A stretch of DNA of 64,000 nucleotides from Desulfovibrio ferrophilus (GCF_003966735.1 NZ_AP017378.1:2438905-2502904), one strand, 5' to 3'. Positions 25,708 to 35,540 are shown, counted from the stretch's first letter. The notes: generated by a model not told the origin, from the sequence alone. Numbers and translations: made by a program.

Positions 25708-28700
25708 CTAGGCGAGGTTCACAAGCTCGATATCGTCATACTCGGGTGCGTTTCCATTATAGGTAATATCCAGGCTGAAGGCACCATAGCTGCCATCGTT
25801 TCCGTCATCGTCGTAGTACAAGCTCTCGGCCCCATCATCGTAAATAAAGACGGCTCCATCCTGCGTCACGTCCGTGTAGTTATCGGTATAGTTCGTCACC
25901 ACAAAGAATCGGCCGGAATCCAATGTACCGGCAGCAAGGCCAAAATTAACCGAATCGAATTGCAATTTGTCAAAATCCCAATCCGCGTCAGAAATGGTGT
26001 CGTTGGTCATATCGCTTTCAATGGTGTACAGAAAAACGTCTTCCCCCAAATCGGAAGTCAGCATATCACCGGAAGCTCCACCCACAAGGGTGTCATTGCC
26101 CGTCCCTCCAGAGAGTTCATCGATTCCAATCCCCCCCCAAAGCTCATCGTTTCCGGCTCCACCTTCAAGATAATCATCGCCCTGACCGCCTTGGGCATAA
26201 TCATCGCCAGCCCCCCCGAAGAAAGTATCCTCACCCGAGCTGCCGGTTAAGGTGATCTGTCCCTCGTAATCGGATGCTTCCACCTTGGTCGCATCGGTCG
26301 CATCTATCGAAGTGAACGTCCCGGAGCTCATACTCACCGCACCGGTGCTCAGATTGATATCCACCTCATCGGTATCCTCCTGACCTCGGACGGTCAGGAC
26401 CCTTGAAGGAGCTGTTCCTGCAAGAGTCAGCAGTGTCGAATCCTGATACCCCGTGAATTCGTTGCCATAGATGACGTAGACTTCACCATTGGGGTCACCG
26501 CCGTGACCCGTGATCCCGAAATCCGCATAGCCATCGTTGTTCAAATCCCCCAGATAACCGACACCGTAGCCAGTGGAATCTCCCGCAGCCTTGCCCAGCA
26601 CAATCACCCCGTCTTCACCGCTCAGGGCATCCGGATCCAGACTGGCCTGCTTGGCTCCCCACCCTTTCACTCCGTTGACTCCGCCGAAGATCAGATAGCC
26701 CTCGCCATTCTCGTTGGCAGCAACCGTATGCCCGCCAACCATGAAATCCCCATAGCCATCGTTATTCACGTCACCAGCGGTCTGCACGGAAAAGCCAAGA
26801 CGATCAGTACTGCCTGCATTACCTGCCATGACATAGCCATAGGTGCCATCCGCCCCATTTGTTGCCAGCAGTTTTGACAACTGTATTGTGCCATCACCCG
26901 AACCATCCGCAGCATCCAGAGCCGCGAGTTGATCGCCGTAGACCACGAAGACCTTACCCGGGCCATACTGGCCAGTATAACTTTCCGGTGCTCCGATGAT
27001 CAGATCGCTAATCCCATCACCATTCACATCAGCATAACTCACCTGACCGGTAACATCCTGATTATCCACGCCCTCAAACAGATATCCATTACTTCCATCC
27101 AGGCCAGACACATTGAAACCACCGGAAAGAACGCTGGACTCCCCCTTGACTCCATAGGAACCGCCAAACACGAGATAGGCCTTGCCGGTTCTGTCGGCAT
27201 TGGACCCATGCCCCTCGTTGGCCCCGATCAAAACTTCGGCAAAACCGTCGCCATTCATATCCGGGATGCCAGTGACACTGTTGCCCATGAATTCACGTGC
27301 ATTGGAGTTGTAGAAAAAAACGCCGTTGGTTCCATTGAGCCCGTTCTGGCTCAACTCGGCCCCACCGGACCAGCCGTTACCACCGAACACCACATAGACT
27401 TCTCCGGAATCAAGGGTGGAACCCGCCATGAAACCGGACTGGATAACATCCGAAAAGCCATCACCATTGATATCGCCATAGCTGGCTGAACTCCCCCCCT
27501 GATCGTACGTAGTAAATCCGTTGAGGATAAAGCCGTTACTCCCGTCACCACCGTTGCCCGAAGCCAGGTATTTGACATTGAGGGTTCCATCGGCTGTCCC
27601 ATCCATGGCGTCCAAAGCCGCCAGGCTCGACCCGCCGAACAACACGTACCCTTCACCTGTTGCCGTGGAAAAACTGGTGGCTCCCAGAGAAAAGTCATCG
27701 TATCCGTCGTTATTGAAGTCACCCACGGTGCTCATATTCTTGTTGCGACCATAGGCCCCAAACCTACCTTCATATCGATACCCATCCAGGACATAGCCAT
27801 TGCTGCCATCCAGGTACGAAATATCAATGCTGCCGTCGGTGGTTCCGTCCGCAGCATCCAGATTTTCCAGGTTCGTGCCACCAAAGATCAGATAGGTTTC
27901 TCCGGCATTGTTAACGCCGTTAGGGTCGGCATTGGCTGCGGAAATCATGAAGTCATCTATCCCATCACCATTCACATCCCCAACCCAGGCAAAATCGGCA
28001 CCAAATGTGGTCCCGGCCTCATCGCCCACAATGGTGTAACCCGTGGTTCCGTCCAGACTCGCAGGGGCCGGACAGTCACAGGAAGCACTGGAGCTGCCTC
28101 CGCCCGAACCGCCACTATGGCCTCCGGTATCATCCCCGGTATCTCCATCGCCCGTGTCGCCGCCGGACACAGTATCGTCGTCATCGTCATCGCCACCGGC
28201 CAGGGAATCCGCAAAAGGATCATCAGGCTGGCCCCAGTTATCGGGGTCAAAAGGAGATCCGTCCCCACTTCCAGGGACACTGTCTCCCCCACCCAGAGTA
28301 TCTCCCCCGGCACCACCAGCCAGGGTATCATCGCCCAATATCTCCTCCATGGCGCCCATGATGAAGGACAGGATGTCACCTTCCGAGGCTCCGTCTTCGG
28401 GATTCAGCTCCACGGTGACCTCATCCTCGCCACCGCCACCATCTTCGCCGTCACCATTTCCGGTTCCGTCACCCGGGCCGTCACCCTCGTCACCATCATC
28501 ACCACCGTCATCCTCGCCGCCCTCGCGAGCTGTGGGAATGGAGAGAATCGGAGCGATGGCATCAAAAAAAGCTTTCTCGAAATCGGTATAGGTTCGGAGT
28601 TCGCCAAAGGTCCCATCCGCAAAGACATCAAGGATCAGGTTGGCGTTGTTGATGATCATGGTTCCGTAGGGGGTCGTCACGGTCAGGTCCTTGCCATCGT

Positions 28701-29106
28701 ACTGGAAGATACCGACCTTGAGTCCGTCCTCTCCAACCTGCAGGTCGGCACCTGTCCCCCGGATACCGATGGTTGCCAGAGGCGAAACCATGGACACGCC
28801 TTCGGGATTGGAGGCGGCAATCTCGCCAGTCACCATGCGAAACGTGCCCTCAGCCATATTGAGGACCATATTCGAGGCAGCACTATCCTGGGGGCTGTAG
28901 ACAAAGGAATCAATGGTCAGACGGGCGTTCTCACCCTGAGACAAGACACTTTGGTCTGCAAAACGAACTTCTACATGGGCACCCTGATTGGTCAGCAGGA
29001 TGTCGTCGGGATACACCTCGCTTCCAAGCTGTAACGGACGAAGACCAGCTTCGGACTCGGCTCTCACCTCACCCAAAAGACCGACCACATGACCAACGGC
29101 TTCCAT
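25708..29106 (-). CDS. Giant FecR / FG-GAP propeller / RTX repeat secreted protein
   Basis: The 1132-residue protein has four parts. A FecR-like N-terminal domain covers about residues 5-165 (RPLQLGSEVYPDDILLTNQG; TGEIAASNPEGVSMVSPLAT). A very acidic Gly/Asp linker covers about 190-350. Seven FG-GAP blades (DxNxDGxxD loops such as DVNGDGIDDF, DFNNDGYDDF, DINGDGFSDV) cover about 355-905. RTX nonapeptides (GGAGDDYAQ and following) cover about 955-1020, ahead of a 110-residue C-terminal secretion region. There is no signal peptide, which fits type I secretion. GGGGGGAG precedes the ATG. It is probably a calcium-binding surface or extracellular adhesin. No type I transporter genes lie beside it. 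Confidence 0.85.
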   Translation of the reverse strand: MEAVGHVVGLLGEVRAESEAGLRPLQLGSEVYPDDILLTNQGAHVEVRFADQSVLSQGENARLTIDSFVYSPQDSAASNMVLNMAEGTFRMVTGEIAASNPEGVSMVSPLATIGIRGTGADLQVGEDGLKVGIFQYDGKDLTVTTPYGTMIINNANLILDVFADGTFGELRTYTDFEKAFFDAIAPILSIPTAREGGEDDGGDDGDEGDGPGDGTGNGDGEDGGGGEDEVTVELNPEDGASEGDILSFIMGAMEEILGDDTLAGGAGGDTLGGGDSVPGSGDGSPFDPDNWGQPDDPFADSLAGGDDDDDDTVSGGDTGDGDTGDDTGGHSGGSGGGSSSASCDCPAPASLDGTTGYTIVGDEAGTTFGADFAWVGDVNGDGIDDFMISAANADPNGVNNAGETYLIFGGTNLENLDAADGTTDGSIDISYLDGSNGYVLDGYRYEGRFGAYGRNKNMSTVGDFNNDGYDDFSLGATSFSTATGEGYVLFGGSSLAALDAMDGTADGTLNVKYLASGNGGDGSNGFILNGFTTYDQGGSSASYGDINGDGFSDVIQSGFMAGSTLDSGEVYVVFGGNGWSGGAELSQNGLNGTNGVFFYNSNAREFMGNSVTGIPDMNGDGFAEVLIGANEGHGSNADRTGKAYLVFGGSYGVKGESSVLSGGFNVSGLDGSNGYLFEGVDNQDVTGQVSYADVNGDGISDLIIGAPESYTGQYGPGKVFVVYGDQLAALDAADGSGDGTIQLSKLLATNGADGTYGYVMAGNAGSTDRLGFSVQTAGDVNNDGYGDFMVGGHTVAANENGEGYLIFGGVNGVKGWGAKQASLDPDALSGEDGVIVLGKAAGDSTGYGVGYLGDLNNDGYADFGITGHGGDPNGEVYVIYGNEFTGYQDSTLLTLAGTAPSRVLTVRGQEDTDEVDINLSTGAVSMSSGTFTSIDATDATKVEASDYEGQITLTGSSGEDTFFGGAGDDYAQGGQGDDYLEGGAGNDELWGGIGIDELSGGTGNDTLVGGASGDMLTSDLGEDVFLYTIESDMTNDTISDADWDFDKLQFDSVNFGLAAGTLDSGRFFVVTNYTDNYTDVTQDGAVFIYDDGAESLYYDDDGNDGSYGAFSLDITYNGNAPEYDDIELVNLA

Positions 29107-29245
29107 ACTCCCCCCTCAGCTGCCGGTATTGGATAATCTATAGACGTTTAGGAGGATATTAGCAGGTTGGGCAAGCCAGAGCAATGACAACTCGGAATTT
29201 CATGACATACCAGCCAAAACCACTGGCATTTGGGCTATTTCATAC

Positions 29246-29274
29246 AAAAAGCCCGAGTGGTATTCCACCCGGGC
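29246..29274 (-). terminator. Terminator of the ridA gene
   Basis: On the minus strand GCCCGGGTGG pairs with CCACTCGGGC with one mismatch and a 4-base loop, followed by five T. It lies 32 bases past the RidA stop. Confidence 0.75.
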
Positions 29275-29305
29275 CTATCAGCTGGCAAATACAGAGCGTA
29301 GGGGA

Positions 29306-29680
29306 CTACGCCTTGGCCACCACGCACTTGATTTCAACCAGCCCCGCCTTGGGCAAGGCAGAAACTTCGATCACCGCGCGAGCCGGTTTATGCTCCCCAA
29401 AAAATGCGGCATAAATACCGTTGAACACAGGAAACTGCCCCATATCCGTCACAAAGACGTCCACGGCTGCCACATCGTTCACGGTCCGGCCCGCAGCTTC
29501 AATGATGGCTTTCATGTTCGACAGCGCCTGCCGCGTCTGAGCCTCGAACCCCTCAGCCATATCACCGGTTTTAGGCGACAGACCAAGCTGACCGCTGACA
29601 AAGACGAGGGCACCCGTATCTGCGGCCTGAGAATAAGGTCCCACTGCTGCGGCTGCTTTTTCAGTCTGAACAAACTGCAT
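29306..29680 (-). CDS. ridA: RidA-family enamine/imine deaminase
   Basis: RidA hydrolyses reactive 2-aminoacrylate-type enamines/imines, protecting PLP enzymes. From the ATG at 29680 (GGAGGA before it) the protein has 124 residues: AVGPYSQA, VFVSGQLGLSPKTGD, FEAQTRQALSNMKAII, VFVTDMGQFPVFN, then PARAVIEVSALPKAGLVEI. The substrate-binding Arg of PARAV (about 101) and the Glu of VEIK (about 116) are both kept. It stands alone with its own terminator. Confidence 0.92.
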   Translation of the reverse strand: MQFVQTEKAAAAVGPYSQAADTGALVFVSGQLGLSPKTGDMAEGFEAQTRQALSNMKAIIEAAGRTVNDVAAVDVFVTDMGQFPVFNGIYAAFFGEHKPARAVIEVSALPKAGLVEIKCVVAKA

Positions 29681-29850
29681 ATTATCCTCCATTACTGAAT
29701 TGAATTGTCTGCTGACGGACTATCACATCAAGCCGCAACCCTCCACGGAAAACGCTCTGCCCCTCTTGCATTTCCGACAAAAATGATCACCTATATAGTT
29801 CAAGAATACCCGTAGGCGGCCCGAAGTGCCGCCCAAAGGAGAACACAATC

Positions 29851-30078
29851 ATGAATTGCGTAATGATCAATAATTGGAAGAAGAGCGAGAAGGCTCCCGA
29901 GGCTGCTCAGCAAGCCGCCGAAATGACCCGCAAGCATTGGCAGGAGATCGCTTTGGATCATGGCTATGCCCCCAACAACGTCTGCCTCGCCGAAAGAGAC
30001 GGAGTCGTCATGGTGGGGCTGTCAGAGGAGATGTATGAGGATTTCCGCGAAGGAACCGGGGGCTGGAGCTTCTATTAG
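29851..30078 (+). CDS. Small hypothetical protein
   Basis: The 75-residue protein is not recognised. It is helical and charged (KSEKAPEAAQQAAEMTRKHW), has two Cys and ends in GTGGWSFY. AAGGAG lies before the ATG and an exact UUCG-loop terminator follows. It forms its own transcription unit. Confidence 0.6.
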   Translation: MNCVMINNWKKSEKAPEAAQQAAEMTRKHWQEIALDHGYAPNNVCLAERDGVVMVGLSEEMYEDFREGTGGWSFY

Positions 30079-30150
30079 AAGAGCCTTTAGAATCCCCAAT
30101 CGACATTAGCGCGGTGTTCCAAGCGACTCTTCGTTTTCGGCCTCTTGACC

Positions 30151-30174
30151 AAGCGCCTTCGGGCGCTTTTTTTT
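30151..30174 (+). terminator. UUCG-loop terminator
   Basis: AGCGCC-TTCG-GGCGCT (30152-30167) has a 6-bp stem with the stable UUCG loop and is followed by eight T. It belongs to the small gene at 29851 and overlaps the last codon of the convergent radical SAM gene. Confidence 0.88.
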
Positions 30175-31909
30175 AGCCTTTCTGCAAACCGCGCAGCCGC
30201 TCCAGAGTTCGGGATTCATGCTCGCGCTCGCCCATATTGCGGAAGCACAGGGCCGCATACTGCAAAGCCTGGGGGTTGTCCTCGAAAGGCAGCAGAAACG
30301 ACAATGCCTTGCCGAATTCTCCGAGATTCATGAGTGACACGGCCAAAGCCATACACAACTTCGGGTGCCCTTCGTTGGCGGTCAGGCCCAAGGCCAGAGC
30401 GCGTACGGATTCGGGGTATTCCCTGCGTTTCTGCAAAATCAACCCCAATCCCAAAGCCGCGGTGGCGTCGGGGTGATAGTCCAGGGCCCGGCGGTACAAG
30501 ACCTCCGCCACCGAGAGGGGATCGTTCACCAGTGGGTTACTGGAATAATCGCCATCGTGGAAGGTCATGCCCAGACGCGCCAGAAAATCGGCATGGCGGA
30601 CGGCCAATTCTGGATCACCAGACAATTCCACTCTCGCAGCATACTCCGGCAGACGGACACCATATTCACTTCGCAGCCTATTTCCGAAACGCTCCACGGT
30701 TTCCAGATCCAGGGTCTCGTCGGTCTGAAAATACTTGATGTCTTCAATCCGTTCCAACCAGATATCGTCCGTAGCCCCAGTCTGCTGCTTATAGCGCTCA
30801 TATAGCGCTGTGCCCGGAAAAATGGACAGAATGAAGAAATGACAGACCAGGGGGCGGATGCGGTCAATGAGCGCCAGGGTTCGATCCACAGTGGCCTCGG
30901 ATTCGCCCGGACAGCCATAGATGAAATAGGCTCGCGCCAGAATGCCCACGCTGTGGCTGAGCGCAAAGGCCCGAACCACATCTTCCTCGCGGATATTCTT
31001 ATTCAGGAAATCGCGAATCTCCGTATCACCACTCTCCACCCCGAAACTGATCTGAATGCACCCGGCCCGGCGCATCCAGCCGAGCACCTCGGCGTCCACC
31101 GCATTGACGCGTGAGATGGCCTGCCACTGGACATCCAGGCCTCGGTCCAGAATCTCGCGGCAGACCTCGATGACCCGGCCCTTGTCCAGAGTAAAAGTGT
31201 CGTCAGACACATAGAGATTATCAATGCCCTGCTCGACAAGGAGCTGCATCTCATCCACGAAATGCTTGGCCGAACGGAAACGAACCCTTGGACCCCAGAA
31301 GTCAGGAGAACCGCAGAACGTGCAGCGCCCAGGACAGCCACGGGTCAAGGCCAGATGATTGTAGCGAAACCAGCGAGCGGGGATGGGCAGGTCATCCAGA
31401 TTCTTCACGGGCGGGCGCACAGCGCTGCAGCACGGTCCCTGCGGGCCACGATAGGCAATCCCCGCAACCGAAGCCAGATCATCGCCTGCGCATAACGCCG
31501 CCACCAGCTCGGGCATGGTGACGTCACCTTCGCCCAAAACCACGGCATCAAGCTGAGGGTAGTGCCTCAGAAAAAAGTCCCAGAGGGCAGTGGCCGAGAT
31601 TCCACCGAACACCACCGGAACATCGGACAGCACCCGCTTCGCCAGTGCCGCGATCTCCAATGCACCAAAGCGGTTGGCCTGAAGAACCGTGAATCCGACC
31701 ACATCCGGGGCAAAGCTTCGGAGCTCGGCCTCCATGTCGTCTTCAAAGCCACGCTTACCGTGCCAATCAAAAACACGCACCTCATATCCGGCCTGGATAC
31801 AGGCCGCAGCAATGGCATAGGTGCCGATGGGCACGCTACGGATATCTTCTGTGTGGGTACGCTCCTCCAACCAATAGGCATAGATGAGCGCCACCTTGGG
31901 CGCGGGCAT
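30173..31909 (-). CDS. B12-binding radical SAM protein with C-terminal TPR region
   Basis: The 578-residue protein has an N-terminal cobalamin-binding-like domain (about 1-150; VVGFTVLQANRFGALEIAALA, VVLGEGD). A radical SAM core follows with CPGRCTFC (Cys192, 196, 199) and SFGVESGD. The C-terminal region (about 480-578) holds TPR-like helices (AEVLYRRALDYHPDATAALGLGLILQ). The fusion is unusual among B12-dependent radical SAM proteins, which often methylate unactivated carbons. The substrate is unknown. The open frame starts at the ATG at 31909. Confidence 0.85.
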   Translation of the reverse strand: MPAPKVALIYAYWLEERTHTEDIRSVPIGTYAIAAACIQAGYEVRVFDWHGKRGFEDDMEAELRSFAPDVVGFTVLQANRFGALEIAALAKRVLSDVPVVFGGISATALWDFFLRHYPQLDAVVLGEGDVTMPELVAALCAGDDLASVAGIAYRGPQGPCCSAVRPPVKNLDDLPIPARWFRYNHLALTRGCPGRCTFCGSPDFWGPRVRFRSAKHFVDEMQLLVEQGIDNLYVSDDTFTLDKGRVIEVCREILDRGLDVQWQAISRVNAVDAEVLGWMRRAGCIQISFGVESGDTEIRDFLNKNIREEDVVRAFALSHSVGILARAYFIYGCPGESEATVDRTLALIDRIRPLVCHFFILSIFPGTALYERYKQQTGATDDIWLERIEDIKYFQTDETLDLETVERFGNRLRSEYGVRLPEYAARVELSGDPELAVRHADFLARLGMTFHDGDYSSNPLVNDPLSVAEVLYRRALDYHPDATAALGLGLILQKRREYPESVRALALGLTANEGHPKLCMALAVSLMNLGEFGKALSFLLPFEDNPQALQYAALCFRNMGEREHESRTLERLRGLQKG

Positions 31910-32269
31910 GGTTCCTCCTGTTCGTTGGCCTTGCTGTACCCGAAGCAGTCCATGAAGGCCATCCCCGATCTACTCAGACTCCAACGGAAAACGCCGTCAA
32001 ATCTCCAGTACACGCGGGACAAAAGGTTGTGAAAATGTGCACGAATCGTTTGACGAAACGACTTTATTTTCATTATACGCGAGGACAAGTCAGTGGGTAG
32101 GAGGCCTGAAGTTCCAGCTCTCCCGCGTGGTTCAGGCTGCGCGCCTGCCGCTGAGAATCGATTTCAACTGTTTACAAATCGCGCAGGATATTTCACTCCT
32201 GTGCAGATTTTCGTTTTGCGCCAACACCGTCAAATATCATTATATAATATAAGAGAAGCTCAACCACCT
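31910..32269. other. Divergent intergenic region upstream of the dsr gene set
   Basis: This 360-base gap separates the radical SAM gene (minus) from the RsbRD_N-like gene and dsrMKJOP (plus). It has an AT-rich stretch with TATAAT at 32243-32248 but no well-spaced -35 match. A hairpin-like repeat GCGCAGGA / TCCTGTGC (32181-32204, one mismatch) lies just upstream. No gene is supported. Confidence 0.4.
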
Positions 32270-32788
32270 ATGCACCTTATCGATCTTCTACGCGAAAACA
32301 GAGAAGCCGTTCTTGAACGTTGGTTCGATCTAATCGTCAAGACTTACCCGGGGTTGAGTTCGATGTTTCTGCACAAGAAGCACCGTTGGGGCAACCCTGT
32401 GGGCACCAATATCGATGGAGCCATCGCAGGCCTCTTTGACGAATTATTGAAGGACGAGGCCGGTGAAGACCTCGCTCCTTTAATCGATACCGTTGTCCGC
32501 ATTCGCACGGTACAGGACTACTCGCCTTCCGAGGCGGTAGCCATTCTGATCTTCATCAAGCATGTAGTCCGCGAGCAGTTTGCCAAGCAGATCGATGCCG
32601 GCGAAGTGCCCGTGAGCGAAGTCCTGCAGTTCGAGTCCAGAGTGGACACGATGATGCTGGTGGCCTTCGACATCTACACAAAATGCCGCAACCAGTTGTT
32701 CGAGCTTCGGCTCGAGGACTTCAAGCGCCATTTTTCCGGAGTGCTCCGGAAAAAGGGAATTACAGTCGATTACCCGAAGTTCGAATGA
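32270..32788 (+). CDS. RsbRD_N-like regulatory protein ahead of dsrM
   Basis: From the ATG at 32270 the protein has 172 residues, all helical, and resembles the N-terminal domain of RsbR/RsbD co-antagonists (LRENREAVLERWFDLIVKTYP; VRIRTVQDYSPSEAVAILIFIKHVVREQF; ELRLEDFKRHFSGVLRKKG). No STAS domain follows, so a stand-alone sensor or scaffold is likely. It precedes dsrM by 58 bases in the same direction with no terminator between. Its placement suggests it controls or assembles the Dsr complex (inference). Confidence 0.65.
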   Translation: MHLIDLLRENREAVLERWFDLIVKTYPGLSSMFLHKKHRWGNPVGTNIDGAIAGLFDELLKDEAGEDLAPLIDTVVRIRTVQDYSPSEAVAILIFIKHVVREQFAKQIDAGEVPVSEVLQFESRVDTMMLVAFDIYTKCRNQLFELRLEDFKRHFSGVLRKKGITVDYPKFE

Positions 32789-32846
32789 TCTTCGGAGTCC
32801 GGTGACGGGGTAACTGGCACTGTAACTTAAATCGAGGTAGGGGCTT

Positions 32847-33890
32847 ATGAACGCACTGTATTCACTTTTCGCCGTCTTCGTTCTCATCCTTGTCGGGATG
32901 GGCGGAACCGCGGCTGGAATGACCCACTTGTTCGGAGTGGTCATTCCGTACCTGGCGATCGCAATCTTCTTTGTAGGATTCGTCGCCAAAGTCATTGGCT
33001 GGGCAAAATCGCCCGTGCCATTCAGGATCCCCACGACCGGGGGTCAGATGAAATCGCACGATTGGATCCGGCATTCCAAGCTGGACAATCCGCAAACCAC
33101 CGGCCAGACCATTGCACGCATGGCGTTGGAAATCCTGTGTTTCCGCTCCCTGTTCCGCAATCTGGCCGTGCAGCGCTTCGGCAGCACCGAGGACGGCGTG
33201 GACATGAAAGTCCGCTACGCTTCCTCCAAGTGGCTGTGGGGCTTTGCGCTGCTTTTCCACTACTCCTTCCTGATCGTGTTCGTGCGGCACTTCCGCCTGT
33301 TCACCGATCCGGTTCCGGGCTTCCTGTCCGGTCTGGAGTTCTTTGATGGTCTGCTGCAGCTCGGCGTGCCCACCCTGTACCTGACGGACGTGTTCCTGGT
33401 ACTGGGCGCGACATTCCTGCTGCTCAGGCGCGCCCTGCTCCCGCAGGTTCGCTACATCTCCTTGGTGGCCGACTATTTCCCGCTGTTCCTGATCCTGTCC
33501 GTTGCCTGTTCCGGCATCATGATGCGCTACTTCGGCAAGACCGACATCATGGCTGTTAAGGAACTGACCATGGGCCTGTTCAGCTTTGCGCCTGCGGCGC
33601 ACATCGAGGGAATCGGTGCCATCTTCTACATCCACCTGTTCCTCGTCTGCGTGCTGATCGCGTATTTCCCGTTCAGCAAGCTGATGCACCTGGGTGGTGT
33701 GTTCCTGTCTCCGACCAGGAACCTTCCCAACGACAACCGGGCGAAGCATCACCGCAATCCCTGGAACGACCCGAACGTCAAGGCTCACAGCTACGCGGAT
33801 TACGAAGACGAATTCCGTGAAAAGATGGTTGAAGCCGGACTTCCCGTCGAGAAAGGCCTGGACGAGGCCGCTCAAACCGAGGCCCAGTAG
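32847..33890 (+). CDS. dsrM: DsrM, cytochrome b subunit of the sulfite-reduction membrane complex
   Basis: DsrM is the NarI-like membrane cytochrome b that links the quinone pool to DsrK. The 347-residue protein has five or six hydrophobic segments with paired histidines for heme b (LLFHYSFLIVFVRHF; IYIHLFLVCVLIAYFPF) and a cytoplasmic loop with MKSHDWIRHSKLD. GAGGTAGGGG precedes the ATG. It is the first gene of dsrMKJOP, which ends at 37869. Confidence 0.93.
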   Translation: MNALYSLFAVFVLILVGMGGTAAGMTHLFGVVIPYLAIAIFFVGFVAKVIGWAKSPVPFRIPTTGGQMKSHDWIRHSKLDNPQTTGQTIARMALEILCFRSLFRNLAVQRFGSTEDGVDMKVRYASSKWLWGFALLFHYSFLIVFVRHFRLFTDPVPGFLSGLEFFDGLLQLGVPTLYLTDVFLVLGATFLLLRRALLPQVRYISLVADYFPLFLILSVACSGIMMRYFGKTDIMAVKELTMGLFSFAPAAHIEGIGAIFYIHLFLVCVLIAYFPFSKLMHLGGVFLSPTRNLPNDNRAKHHRNPWNDPNVKAHSYADYEDEFREKMVEAGLPVEKGLDEAAQTEAQ

Positions 33891-33906
33891 CCATAAGGAG
33901 TAGACG

Positions 33907-35526
33907 ATGGCTTGGAATGTAAAACCTGAAGAACTTTTGCAGTACGACTTCAAAGTTCCGCAGAAGGACTGGATGGATGTTCCGGCGGAATTCCGCCCGG
34001 GTAACTGGTGTTACCCCGGCAAACCGGAAATCGTTGAATATCTGAACAAGTCCACTCATGGTCAGTTCCCGTATGCCCGCAAATGGGTTCCCACTGACGA
34101 AGACTGGAAGCTGCCCGAAAACTGGCGCGACATCATTCGCGACGGTTTCCGTGAACGTCTGGACAAGTACCGCTCCTTCAAGGTGTTCATGGACATCTGT
34201 GTGCGTTGCGGTGCCTGCGCCGATAAATGTCACTTCTACATCGGTGGTGGTGACCCCAAGAACATGCCGGTGCTCCGCGCCGAGCTGCTGCGCAGCATCT
34301 ACCGCGGTGAGTTCACCCTCGCCGGGAAGATCCTGGGCAAACTGGCTGGTGCCCGCAAGCTGGAAGAGGACGTCGTCAAAGAATGGTTCCTCTACTTCTA
34401 CCAGTGCACCGAGTGCCGCCGCTGTTCGCTGTTCTGCCCCTATGGCATCGACACCGCTGAAATCACCATGATGGCGCGTGAACTGCTGCACCTGGTGGGT
34501 CTGAACATCAACTGGATCCTCGAGCCCGCCTCGAACTCCAACCGTACTGGCAACCACATGGGTATCCAGCCCCACGCCTACTACGACATGATGGACTTCA
34601 TGTGTGAAGACATTGAAGACATCACGGGCGTCAAGGTGAACTGCCCGGTGAACGAAAAGGGCCACGAGGTTCTGTTCATCACCCCGTCCGGCGACATATT
34701 CGCTGACCCGGGAACGTACACCTACATGGGCTACCTGATGCTCTTCCACGAGATCGGGCTGGACTATACTTGGTCCACCTACGCCTCCGAGGGCGGCAAC
34801 TTCGGCCTGTTCACATCCGACGGCCTGATGAAGAAGCTGAACGCCAAGATGTATGCCGAGGCCCAGCGCCTGGGCGTCAAGTACATCATCGGTGGCGAGT
34901 GCGGTCACATGTGGCGCGTGGTCAACCAGTACATGGATACCATGAACGGCCCGGCGGACTTCTTGGAGACCCCGGTCAGCCCCATTACCGGCACCCGCTT
35001 CGACAACGCTGCTGGAACTTCCATGATTCACATCACGGAGTTCACCGCCGACTTGATGAAGCACAATAAGCTGAAACTTGACCCCAGCCGCAACGACCAC
35101 CTGCGGGTCACGTACCATGACTCCTGCAACCCTGCTCGCGCCATGGGCCTCTTGGATGAGCCACGCTACGTCATTCAGAACGTATGCAACAACTTCTACG
35201 AGATGCCCGAGGAAACCATCCGTGAAAAGACCTTCTGCTGCGCTGGCGGCTCGGGCCTGAACACGGACGAGTACATGGAAATGCGCATGCGCGGCGGTCT
35301 GCCCCGAGGCAACGCCCTGCGTTACGTGCAGGAAAAACACGACGTAAACATGCTCGCCACCATCTGCGCCATTGACCGCGCGACCCTGCCCCCGCTGGCC
35401 AATTACTGGGCCCCGGGTGTTGACGTCACGGGCGTCCACGAGATGGTCGCCAACGCTTTGGTGATGGACGGCGAGATTCCCAGAGAAGTGAACCTGCGGC
35501 AGGAACCCCTGCCGGGTGCCGAGTAA
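33907..35526 (+). CDS. dsrK: DsrK, HdrD-like iron-sulfur subunit
   Basis: DsrK is the cytoplasmic catalytic subunit that reduces the disulfide-like DsrC trisulfide or a similar partner. The 539-residue protein has two [4Fe-4S] motifs (CVRCGACADKC near 98-108; CTECRRCSLFCPYG near 166-178) and two CCG domains of the HdrD type, including YHDSCNPARAMG and CCAGGSGLNTDEY, which hold the special cluster. It lies 16 bases after dsrM with AAGGAG before the ATG. Confidence 0.94.
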   Translation: MAWNVKPEELLQYDFKVPQKDWMDVPAEFRPGNWCYPGKPEIVEYLNKSTHGQFPYARKWVPTDEDWKLPENWRDIIRDGFRERLDKYRSFKVFMDICVRCGACADKCHFYIGGGDPKNMPVLRAELLRSIYRGEFTLAGKILGKLAGARKLEEDVVKEWFLYFYQCTECRRCSLFCPYGIDTAEITMMARELLHLVGLNINWILEPASNSNRTGNHMGIQPHAYYDMMDFMCEDIEDITGVKVNCPVNEKGHEVLFITPSGDIFADPGTYTYMGYLMLFHEIGLDYTWSTYASEGGNFGLFTSDGLMKKLNAKMYAEAQRLGVKYIIGGECGHMWRVVNQYMDTMNGPADFLETPVSPITGTRFDNAAGTSMIHITEFTADLMKHNKLKLDPSRNDHLRVTYHDSCNPARAMGLLDEPRYVIQNVCNNFYEMPEETIREKTFCCAGGSGLNTDEYMEMRMRGGLPRGNALRYVQEKHDVNMLATICAIDRATLPPLANYWAPGVDVTGVHEMVANALVMDGEIPREVNLRQEPLPGAE

Positions 35527-35540
35527 GGGAGGACTGACCT

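Noticed and set aside
29306-29680. Suspicion that RidA lacks its active-site Arg (SALP instead of ARLP)
   Set aside because: The key Arg is the one in PARxxxEV, and it is present (PARAVIEV).
32862-33953. 363-codon minus-strand open frame
   Set aside because: Antisense shadow of dsrM; composition is typical of a mirrored GC-rich gene.
33778-35439. 553-codon minus-strand open frame
   Set aside because: Antisense to dsrK, whose conserved cysteine motifs show the plus strand is coding.
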